Part shown: piece after piece, positions 22,111 to 31,989 of the stretch
How positions within the stretch are numbered: the first letter of the stretch is position 1
How the letters are laid out: each line of letters begins with the position of its first letter
Assembly: GCF_963259705.1 (NCBI RefSeq)
Contig: NC_081844.1
Coordinates: 38,319,341-38,383,340 of the forward strand
DNA from: Myotis daubentonii
Taxonomy: Eukaryota; Chordata; Mammalia; Chiroptera; Vespertilionidae
Direction of reading: 5' to 3'
DNA length: 64,000 bases
Translations under genes and position numbers: made by a program
Notes under the pieces: generated by a model
What the model was told of the DNA's origin: nothing
The model's input: the letters and a program-made list of their open reading frames with translations, nothing else
The model's database searches: none

Positions 22111-24251
22111 TTTTTTGATTGGTTAAATCTTTATTGTTCAGATTATTACATTTGTTCCTCTTTTTTCCCCCCATAACTCCCCTCCACCTGGTTCCCACCC
22201 CACTCTCCTCCCTCACTCCCCACTCACTGTCCTCATCCATAGGTGCACGATTTTTGTCCAGTCTCTTCCCGCATCCCCCTCACCCCTTTCTCCCCCAAGA
22301 ATAGTCAGTCCACTCCCTTTCTATACCCCTGATTCTATTATAATCACCAGTTCATTCTGTTCATCAGATTATTCACTTGATTTTCAGATTCACTTGTTGA
22401 TAGATGTGTATTTGTTGTTCATAATTTGTATCTTTACTTTTTTCTTCTTCTTCCTCTTCTTAAAGGATACCTTTCAGCATTTCATATAATACTGATGTGG
22501 TGGTGATGAACTCCTTTAGCTCGTTTTTATCTGTGAAGCTCTTTATCTGACCTTCAATTCTGAATGATAGCTTTGCTGGATAAAGTAATCTTGGTTGTAG
22601 GTTCTTGGTATTCATCACTTTGAATATTTCTTGCCACTCCCTTCTGGCCTGCAAAGTTTCTGTTGAGAAATCAGCTGACAGTCGTATGGGTATTCCCTTG
22701 TAGGTAACTGACTTTCTTTCTCTTGCTGCTTTTAATATTCTCTCTTTGTCTTTAGCTCTTGGCATTTTAATTATGATGTGTCTTGGTGTGGTCCTCTTTG
22801 GATTCCTTTTGTTTGGGATTCTCTGTGCTTCCTGGACTTGTAAGTCTATTTCTTTCACCAGGTAGGGGAAGTTTTCTGTCATTATTTCTTCAAATAGGTT
22901 TTCAGTATCTTGCTCTCTCTCTTCTTCTGGCACCCCTATAGTTTGGATGTTGGTAAGCTTGAAGCTGTCCCAGAGGCTGCTTACAGTATCTTCGTATTTT
23001 CGGATTCTTTTTTCATTTTGCTTTTCTGGTTGGGTGTTTTTTTGCTTCTTCGTATTTCAAATCGTTGACTTGATTCTTGCGATCCTCTAGTCTGCTGTTT
23101 GGAGTCTGTATAATATTTTTTATTTCAGTCAGTGTATACTTAATTTCTAGTTGGTCCTTTATCACAACCTCAAGGGTCTCATTAGATTTCTTGTAGGTGC
23201 CATTAAGTTTATTGGCAGTTTCTAGAAAATTCTTGAAAAACCTTAAAAGTGTGGTTTTGAACTCTATATCCAGTAGTTTGCTTTCCTCCATTTCTGTCAT
23301 TTGTGTCCTTTTTCTTTGTCTCCACATTTTTTATGCTTCCCTGCGTTGATAAAGTGGTTTTCTGTGCTAAGTGTCCACTAGGTCCCAGTGGTTCAGCCTC
23401 CCCAATTACCTGAGGTGGACACTCTTGGTGCACCCCTTTGTGGGCTTTGTGCACAGTCTTGTTGTAGTTAAGCCTTGATTGTTGTTGGTATCACTGGGAG
23501 GAATTGACCTCCAGGCCAATTGGCTGAGGGAATCAGCTGTGTCTGCAGTGGGAGAACTTCTGGGCTGGAGACAGCCCTCTGGGGCAAGACTTGCTTCAAT
23601 GGGGCTTTGGTGCTCACTGAGTTTGCCCCCTGAGTGTGTCCTTTATGGTTCCATGGAGCTGCCAACTGGATGGTCCCACTCTGACCTCTGGGTACATTGG
23701 CTCCTGGATCTCTAGGGAGGTGCTAATCTAGCCTCTGCCTTAGGCTATCCAGCAAAAGCCTCCCTGCAGGGCTTGGGTGGGGCGGGTCCCACAGGATCAA
23801 CAGGGCGGGGCTAGCAGTTATGGCTGCTCTCAGAGGCTCTGCTTCTCAATGTCCTGGTAATCGCTGCAAACCCCTCTGAGAGAAAGCTGCCCTTGAGTTC
23901 CGACCAATGCCAGACAGTCCTGCTTCTCCCGTTTGAGTCTGGGTCCCCAGAGACTTGCCCAGAACTGGAGCTCAGAGCCTGAGACTCCCTTCCGATTGAA
24001 AACGACAACCGTGCCCTCAGCCGCCAGCCCGCTCCACATGCACCTCCACACCTTAGTATTTTGCTTCCGCACTGCGCCTCCTCTGAGTCTCAGTATGCTT
24101 ATCTCTTCCCTTCTAGTTGTAGAATTTCCACTCAGCCAGCCTTCCTGTGGTTCTGGATGATGTTCGTTCCGTCTTTTAGTTGTATTTTTGAAGTGGTTGT
24201 TCGAGGCAGCAAACTCTGGTGTTTACATATGCTGCCACCTTGGTTTCTCTC
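22111..24251 (-). mobile_element. HAL1 half-LINE, full length
   Basis: A 2.14-kb minus-strand element framed by a perfect 16-bp duplication, tgaaaggaatgctctt, at 22095-22110 and 24252-24267. It has a GC-rich 5' region (24251 to about 23330, beginning AGAGAAACCAAGGTGGCAGC), one ORF1, then a 3' region near-identical to that of the nested copy at 11193-13114. It has no ORF2. Confidence 0.92.
22460..23327 (-). pseudogene. HAL1 ORF1p-like protein, frameshifted
   Basis: A minus-strand frame 23327-23013 encodes the N-terminal, coiled-coil-prone part (KSNETLEVVIKDQLEIKYT). Frame 22933-22460 encodes the RRM/CTD part (ENLFEEIMTENFPYL, RHIIIKMPRAKDKERIL, STETLQARREWQEIF, KSFTDKNELKEF). The two are in different frames, separated by about 80 bp near 22935-23012. 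The protein parallels that of the copy at 11567-12414, confirming one HAL1 family. Not translatable as a single protein. Confidence 0.88.
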
Positions 24252-24267
24252 TGAAAGGAATGCTCTT

Positions 24268-25436
24268 AAAATATCTTATTTATTAACTGTGATTTGAGTT
24301 TATCTTCTCTCTTAAAGAGCATCTTTCTAAGGGCATCTTTGTCTCTTAATTTTGTTTCACAAAATAAAAAATCATAACTTTGGCATTTCACAAGCCAGAA
24401 CCACTGAAAAGTCCTTAGATAGAAGCAGTGGGAATTTCCAGACCTGGTCCTGGTGGTTTTGTTGACAGACTGGGCAAGCTTCATCATAAAACATGGAAGA
24501 CAGTCAAGTACTTTGACATTCTTGGGTGGAAGAGGGCAATGTTCTGCACCTCCTCTCCTCCCCATCCCCACTTTTCATATTGTACATTGTTAAGATACAA
24601 CTTCTGGTTCTTTTTATTATCTGTTTATTTGGGTTCTGGATTAACCATAGCTTTAAAAATACTAACATTCTGCATTTTTATTTGTGAATTCATTCAGTAT
24701 CTATTTACTGTCCTATTTCCAAATTATAGCACTTTACAACTCTTGGGAACAAGTTATCTCTTTTAGGTTATTCTCCTGACTTTAGGGTACATTTCAGATA
24801 AGCAGGTACACAAGAAATGCTGTCCTGGGTAGATCACCAACTCAGATAGTTCTCTTAAAAGCTTTCAGTAAGTGTAGTTTTCAATTTTTTTCTTTGGAGT
24901 AATATGGCATTAAATATTAATAAAGATGAGAATTCACTAAAACTATACCCAAATCAGCATTCATGAGACAAAAATGAAATTAAGACAAAAGAAGGAGTTA
25001 TGATAAAAGTGGGTGCTCTAACTTTTGATGTTTTTAGCAAAAAAAAATGTTGGGCATATAGTGCCTGGTCACCCAACAAGCCCCCCCCCCCCCCCAAAAC
25101 CCTTTCATTTTCATTATCAAGTATTTGATAGCATCAATTTAAAGTATACTTGCCTTAGATCTCACTTAACCGTTCTCACTGATCAATGTAAACTCACTAA
25201 ACAGATGGCTTGTGAGTTTGACTTGATCCTGTAAACTGCACGAGTACTAGGTCCATAATGGTCTTATTTACCTCTGTCTCTCTGACATTAGCCCAGGTCA
25301 TGAGGATTCTTAAATATCTCATTTAATATGTTTAAAAATATACCAAGTGCTAAAAGAGATAAAATATTCCTCTAGTCTAATTCAGCATCTATTTTGGCAT
25401 GAACCATATGTTTGAGTAGAAGACAGACTGTATTTA
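24268..25436. other. Intergenic, left flank of duplication
   Basis: AT-rich DNA with a C homopolymer at about 25081-25095. No gene recognised. It has no counterpart upstream of the second duplicate. Confidence 0.5.
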
Positions 25437-25699
25437 CTTCTTTCTTAACTAAAATAAGATGAAGGGTTAGTGCAGTCATGCTTGGTCTGGCAGCACACAG
25501 GAAATGCTTTCAGAAGGTCTTATTTTCAAAACTTATATTTTTACACTGTCTGAACCTTCCCTTACTTTATATCATTTATTTTAAAATTTTGTGTTTAACT
25601 ATAATATGCATATTTTGTGTGCCCTCCAAGAAAAAGCCCTACCTTGAGTTTTAATAGCATGGGTTAGTTTCACCTGTTTGGTGCTTCATGTCAAAGGAA

Positions 25700-27312
25700 T
25701 TATCCCATATGTACTCTAATGTAGCTCATATATTTCACTCAGTATTTTGTAAATTCATTCATGTTCTCACATTATTTGTAGAGCATTTCTACTCATTCCT
25801 GTGTGGTACTCCAGTATGTCAATTTACCTCAAGTTTTTATCCAGGCTATGATTGATGGACACTTGTTGGTCTTTAGTTTGGGGGCATAATGATTAGTATT
25901 TTTATGAAGATTTTAGCATGTATCATTCTGTACAAATATGGATATATTTCCTTCTGGCCTATAATTCAGATTGTAATTGTTCAGCATATATGATATGCGC
26001 AGGAATAGGAAGTAATTCAAAGCTGCTTTTCAATGTTTCTACATATTTTTTCACCCAACCCCAGTATATTATTAAGTATCCATAACCTGGCTTACATTTG
26101 ATATGTGCAATAAAAACATTTTTTTAAGCAATTCTGGTATATATAAAATGTTAACAATGGCAATTTTAATTTTCGCTGCCCCTTTGACTAAAAAATGGCA
26201 ATTATTTCATATTAGAGGCCTGGTGCACAAAATTTGTGCATGGGGGGGGCGTTTGTCCCCTTAGCCCAGCCTGCACCCTCTCCAATCCAAGACCCCTCAG
26301 GGGACGTCCTGGGAATTGGGCCTAAACTGGCAGTCGGACATCCCTCCCACAATCCTTGACTGCTGGCTCCTAATCACTCACCTGCCTGCCTGCCTAGTCA
26401 CCCCTAACTGCCCCCCCCTGCCAGCCTGATCACCCCTCATTACCTCTGCGTGCCAGCCTGATCATCCCTAGCTGCCCCTGCTGCCGGCCAGGTCACCCCC
26501 AACTGCCCCCTCCCTGCTCCTAACTGCCCCTCCACCTTCCTGGTCACCCCTTACTGTCTCCCTGCCAGCCTAATTGCTCCCAACTGCCCCCCAACCCCTC
26601 GCTGGTTTGGTTGCCCCCAACTGCCCCCCTCTGCTGGCCTGGTCACCCCCAACTACCCTCCCTGCTGGTCTGGTAGCCCCCAACTTCCCCCCCTGTAGGC
26701 CTGGTTGCCCCTCACTAACCCCCTCTGCTGGCCTGGTTGTAGGCAGCCATCTTGTGAGGGTGTGAGGGTTAATTTGCATATTACCTCTTTATTATATAAG
26801 ACATCTACAGACTATTGGATATTTTCCTTTGCGAGTGACTATGTGCCTTTGACAATTTTCTATTTGTCTGCCTTTCTCTGAAATCATAGTATTAAAAAAA
26901 AACTTATTCTGTATGTGAATTCTTTTTCATATAAGCATTTTGCAAGTATATACTTTAAATATCCAAGTGGCTTGCATTTTTATTCTTTAATGGTGCTTTT
27001 TGAACAATAGGTGCTCTTATTTTTGAAGTCCTATTTGTCAAGTAATGTTTTCAATTACAGATTTTTTTCTCAAGTAAATTTGGCCTACTCTATTGTCACA
27101 AAGTCATATTTCTATTGATAGCTTTATTGACTTACATTTGATAGTAAATCCTAAATCTATCTGAATTTGTCTTAGTGTGGTATGAGGTAGAGATAAAGAG
27201 ACATTGTTTCTATGTGGATAACAATTGATCAACACAAGCTATTAAAATGCCCATTTTGCCTCTCTGTTCTATTTCACTGGTCAGTACTGATGGTAATATC
27301 TATCAGACAGAA
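25700..27312 (-). mobile_element. Old LINE-1 3'-end fragment (copy 1)
   Basis: Minus-strand text typical of old L1 3' ends ('ctactcattcctgtgtggtactcc', 'tattgatagctttattgactta', 'tctgttctatttcactggtc'), split by a Helitron. The counterpart is at 50995-52615 in copy 2. Confidence 0.6.
26213..26801 (-). mobile_element. HeliBat Helitron, copy 1 of duplication
   Basis: Minus-strand Helitron. The 3' end appears in plus orientation as TTAGAGGCCTGGTGCAC with hairpin GTGCACAAAATTTGTGCA. The 5' end is seen as 'tttgcatattacctctttat' then 'tatataaga', slightly mutated. The interior is a minisatellite of about 33-36 bp units ('ctgcc..cctggtcacccc-aactgcccc'). It shares its insertion point with 51511-52103, so it predates the duplication. 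Confidence 0.88.
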
Positions 27313-27890
27313 AGGTGTTATCAGATAGCCACCTGAGTTGAAGGGAAAGGACTGTTCCCTCCTTGGTTCTCGTGATGTTTGTGAGAAAAAATTCAAATGA
27401 ATGACTGTGGATGGTTGCATTGTAGTAAAGCAAATTTATTAAAGAAATAAAGGCCTGGCCGGTGTGGCTCAGAGGTCAGGGCACATGCCTGGGTTGCAGG
27501 CTCAATCCCCAATAGGGAGTGTGCAGGAGTCAGCTGATCAGTGATGTTTCTCCCTCATCGATGTTTTTTTTTTTTCTCTCCTGTCCTCTCTCTTTAAAAA
27601 TCAATAAAAACCATTAAAATCACAAGAAATAAAGGAAGTAAATTCATTAAAGAAATAAAGCAAGCAAATTTATCAAAGTAGATCTGGCTTATGAAGTACA
27701 GATGAATTTCCCAGCCAATCCAAGAAGCCCTGCCTGGTAGAGGTTTGCTGTTTATACTTTTCTGTCTACAGGTTTTAAAATTCCTTTGCCAGATATTCTG
27801 GTACAGGATATCTCTCAAGGTTTTCTTTTATTTCTTCATTTTTAAATTAAATCTTTATTGTTGAAAGTATTACATATGTCCCCCATTGAA
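27313..27890 (-). mobile_element. Possible ERV LTR fragment (copy 1)
   Basis: The sequence resembles the 3' part of an ERV LTR read in reverse (agtaaagcaaatttattaaag; 'agatctggcttatgaag'). It is interrupted by a Ves SINE, and a short L1-type 3' end follows at about 27835-27885 (ttaaatctttattgttgaaag). Copy 1 stops at 27889, where copy 2 continues for about 618 bp more. Family uncertain. Confidence 0.4.
27452..27621 (+). mobile_element. Ves SINE shared by both duplicates (copy 1)
   Basis: 'ggcctggccggtgtggctca' head, 'gttgcaggctcaatcccc' and 'tttaaaaatcaataaaaacc' tail. The flanking duplication is approximately aagaaataaagg. It is internally shortened. The same insertion is at 52832-52995. 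Confidence 0.88.
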
Positions 27891-28849
27891 ATGTTCTAAA
27901 TCTTGCTAAAAGCTAAAAGAAATTGTGGCATTTGACTTATAACATATCCCTTCTTCCAGGTAGTCTGTGTGACTTTTGTATTCTGGACAGCTATGGCCAA
28001 TACGCGTGGGTTCATTCAACTCTAAGATCCCAGTGTAGTGCTGTGGTTTCACTCAAGTAAGGATAGACCTCATACTTACCTACTTACCTACTTCTCATAT
28101 GACTTCTGCTATGGAAATTATAGATTATGTAGGCAGGGACAAATTTATTCATCTCACTGTTACTCAAAGGGTGAAAGTTATGCCTTGGGCACAGTAGGCC
28201 TAGAATACTGAGTCTCCAATTTTGGTTGACCCAATTTAATGTTGAGCCACTGTTTTCTGCCAGGAGGGGCAGGTTAAGACAACCATGGTCTACTATCTTC
28301 TTCTTATGTCAGCTGGTGGAGTGGTGATGTCACTCTGACAGATACGTGTTCTGTACCTACAGCTTCTATGTGGTGGCACAGATGTTCTGCCAGGAAACAG
28401 GTCGTGGGAAGAGCTTTTCCTGAGGAGACTGACTTTCTTTGGTACACAGAATAGAAAAGTTCATGAATAAGGGTATTGTTGAAAACAGAGATTTTGGTGC
28501 TAAGCATTTAGGAGAAGGCTGTCAACTCCATGAACCTAACAGCGACAAGCAAAATGGAAGACCACCAGAAGTTAAACAAAGAGACCAGATGAAGAGACAG
28601 CCAACAAAATCCCCCCTGGATCCCTCTCATCACTGTGTATCCAAAAGGCTGTGCACGGGTGCTAAGGTGCCTGTACTCAGTAGCAACCAGACTATCACAT
28701 TTAGCAGACTTAAAACTTCCCCAGGCCCCAATAAAAATTCACTCACAAAGGTTAGAAACCTCACTGGCTCAAGGGGCATAAACATATTTTCTGACCAATA
28801 CTAGGTGTACAGAAAGCCACTTTGAATTTCAAAAAGACATAACATTTAA

Positions 28850-29050
28850 AATAAACAAATAAATAAATACACAAATAAGGAGGAGATGGAAAATTTTGAG
28901 CTGAAAAGTAAAATAAAATATTTAATAGAAGAGATTAGCAAAGGATTTCAGCAGGTAGAAGGAAGAATTAGCATTTTGAAGATTGATTATTAAGGTTCTC
29001 AAAATCTGAAGAAAAGAAACAACAAAATAAAATTGTCCATGCTGATGCGA
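28850..29050 (+). mobile_element. Old L1/HAL1 ORF1-region fragment (copy 1)
   Basis: 'gagattagcaaaggatttcagcaggtagaaggaagaattagc-attttgaagat' resembles the coiled-coil-coding part of L1 ORF1. It is decayed and not translatable. Counterpart near 54850-55030. Confidence 0.45.
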
Positions 29051-30211
29051 ATTAAGTGATGCATTTTGAAGTAATGGGTTGATATCTTTCCTACATTGAA
29101 AAGTTTTTTAAATAAACAGCTTTTGCAGTCACTTCTCACTTTTCATTTTCTCTAGTCTCCAATATTAGAGATATTAGAACTTTTAATATTTTCCGTATAT
29201 TTCTTAAGTATTTTTTTAATCCTTCTAAATTTATGTGTATATCACTGTGTAGGATTTTACATTGACCGGTCTTCCAGATGAGTAACCAAACCATCCACTG
29301 GATTGTTATTACATATTATAATTTTTAGTTCTAAAATATCCACTAGGTACCTTTTAAATAGATTTAAATTTACTAATAATATTCTACATTTTTCTTATAT
29401 TTTGTATATATATTATATTAATCATAATTATTTTTTTGTGCAATATTGCTCCATATGCTGGATAATCTTGACACCAATTATAGTTGCTCTTTTTCTTTCC
29501 TTCTTTTTTTCTTCTCAGTAATAAGTTTTAAATTTTGTCTCTTAACATGTATAGTAATTTTATTGTATGCAAGTAATTGTGTATAAACAACCAAAAATGC
29601 TCCAGATGGCTTTTTTTTTTTTTTAAGAGAGTCTTGTCTCTTACTTCTGTTAGAAAGATTGGCTGAGAAGTTGATTACCTAAATCTGCTCATGGCTAGTG
29701 CTAGGTCTGAGGTGAATGATTTTTAGAAATTTTGGATGAACGCTTCATTTTTTTTTGTGTTGTTCAAGCATGAGCCTGCTAGACTTTCAATTAATTATGA
29801 GTTTATGTGACTCTATTCTCTCACCTCTGAAAGATTATGGGGGATTCATCTCTCTCACCTAGCGGTCCACAATTCAGCTGTCTAGCCACTTGCCACATGC
29901 AACATAAAAATCAGATAAGTGTGTTATGGGGAACAGTACAGATGCTTGAGATAAGCCTCCTTTTACTATGTCTGTGTCCAAAATATATCATGATTTTAGG
30001 AAACTATGCTTTGATAAATTTTAGACTAGCTCACCAGCATCCCACAAAGCCCTGAAATTAAGCAAATGGGACTTGGAGAAAAATTATTATAAATTAGAAA
30101 CCCCTCAATGTCTAATTTGTGAATCTATCTAAACGCGTGTAGAAACTAAGAGCATTGGGGATTTCTCTTTCTTTCAGCAGAAGTCTTCTAGCTGAGTCAA
30201 GGCTAAGGCTC
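29051..30211. other. Intergenic, duplicated, no gene recognised
   Basis: AT-rich DNA shared with copy 2 apart from two Ves insertions that copy 2 gained. Short frames here (29303-29521, 29837-30055) are also open in copy 2 but show no protein family. Confidence 0.45.
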
Positions 30212-30217
30212 AGTTCA

Positions 30218-30630
30218 TGACAAGGTCCAGCCCCAGCGGTCCAGGGGTTCCCAAAGGTGTGGATGGAGTTGGCGAAGAATGTTTTACACGGAGACAGAGT
30301 TCAGAACTCTCTAGATCTCTTTAGTCTCCGTGGATCTTCCTGTGCCTGGCTGAGACCACAGAGAAAGACCCTGAGGCAAGCTGAGCCTTTATTTTTATAG
30401 TCAGAGGTAAACAAGGTAGTGGTTACCAAAGTTATACTGTTCTTGTGAGTTTCTCCTGTTTTTGTTCTTGTTGTATTTCCCTCAGCCCGTTAGCTTCCCA
30501 GGTAAGATCTAGGGAGCTTTATAAGGTCAAGCCTAATTATGCTAAGAGGACTGTGCCCTCTAAGCTGGGACTTGTTTGTGACTTTGCCAACAGGTCAGTC
30601 CAAGGCTTAACCTTATATCGGCTCCCCACA
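30218..30630 (-). mobile_element. Solo class-II ERV LTR (copy 1)
   Basis: A 413-bp LTR, TGTGGGGAGCC at 30630 to CTTGTCA at 30218 on the minus strand. It is framed by a 6-bp duplication, agttca, at 30212-30217 and 30631-30636. A combined TATA/poly(A) motif, TATAAAAATAAAGG, is at about 30386-30399. TG...CA ends and a 6-bp target site fit ERV2 (betaretrovirus-like) elements. No gag, pol or env adjoins, consistent with recombination to a solo LTR. Confidence 0.88.
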
Positions 30631-30636
30631 AGTTCA

Positions 30637-31989
30637 CATCTAACAATACCAAGAGCTCAGAGAAAAAAATGGCTGGCTAGATTCAACTCTTTTCAGAATG
30701 ATTTCCCAGCCTGGAATTTGTGGTACTCTAGTCCACATTGCTTCTTCGCATTTTGATGTCCTTAAATATGGTTCTTAAAATTGGGATTTTCTTGTTCTTT
30801 TTTTCCCAGAGGAGAAAATACTTACATATATATTAATACTCAATACTTCTATGTCTTACATTGAATTGCAAGAACCTTCTTCACCCTATTTAATAGTAAA
30901 GTCCCTGTCTTTTCAGATTTTAAAGTAATTCTAAGAGTAAATCATACCTACAAGATGGGTTGTATAAGAAATTCAAAACCTTCTGATATCAGACTCTTTT
31001 CTGTGTTCTCAATTATCCTAAGATAATATTATATCCATTGAGTTCTATATTGAAAAGAAACAACACCACTTTGCTGATCTTAACTTATTAACAAGTAGAT
31101 ATGGATATTGCTCCCAAGACAGGAAATCAAAGGGAGGGGGTGGTGGGTCCCATACCTTTGGAATGAGTACCATGAATATAGAATTCTGACCTCTGAGGAC
31201 CAACCTGGTGCTGGCACCTCAGGGATTTGATGGAGGATTCAAAGGCTGCCACTCTAAAACTGGACATTAAGATACTTGGTAGCTGTGCCAACATGCTTGA
31301 GGCTGACAGTATGTTGGTTGGCTCTGGGAGTTAGAAACAAACAACTGAACAAATATAATATATATAAATGTTATCTACATATAAGATGTGCATACACAAA
31401 GTCACTTTTGATGCCATGGTGTAAGCTCTTAGTGAAGAAATAGTGATGTGAACCAATAAAAAATTCCCCAAGATTCCCTTCTCCCTCTCATTTGTACTAT
31501 TGGCAGGAAGTGATAGGAGAGGATTGCCAAAGAAGAAATGTGATATGTAGGTTCTCATGTCCTGTGTGAATGCAGAGTACAAAGGGGAAGGATGTCTGGA
31601 ATTAAGATATTGATATGCCAAAGCTGGGACCACTCAGAAACCAATTAAAAACAAGTACAAATAATCCATGAGCTGTGCCTTTGCTCAAGAGACAAAAAGA
31701 GACCAGTTCCATGAAAAACTAACTACTAAAATTGTTTAAAATAATGGAAAGTTGAAATATGTACAGAATTAGTAAATTTGGCTTATTTTTAATGGCTAAT
31801 GTTTATGATCCTGAACGAGAAAATATCTTGGAGATTTTTTGTCAATGGTCTGTGCCACCTACAGTCATAGTTTTGCTGCAAGGAGACAAAGTTAATACAT
31901 AGGAAAGTTAATACATTGGGATTTTTTTTTTAATCGTAACTTTTTGCTTTTCCTTCTCAAGTAATGTTAGAACATTCTCCTTTTTCCCC
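30637..31989. other. Downstream flank of ADAM copy 1
   Basis: About 1.35 kb 3' of the ADAM stop codon, nearly identical to 57093-58439. No second gene was recognised. The 3' UTR probably starts here, but I could not place a poly(A) signal with confidence. Confidence 0.5.

Noticed and set aside
26213..26801. Regularly spaced repeats that could suggest a CRISPR-like array
   Set aside because: Units are adjacent, degenerate and without unique spacers; they are the minisatellite interior of a Helitron in a mammalian genome.
28439..28804. 121-codon plus ORF
   Set aside because: The counterpart in copy 2 is shortened by an indel near 54688, and there is no family motif.
30445..30756. 103-codon ORF conserved in both duplicates
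   Set aside because: It starts inside the solo ERV LTR on the opposite strand and runs into flank; it is retained only by recent common origin.
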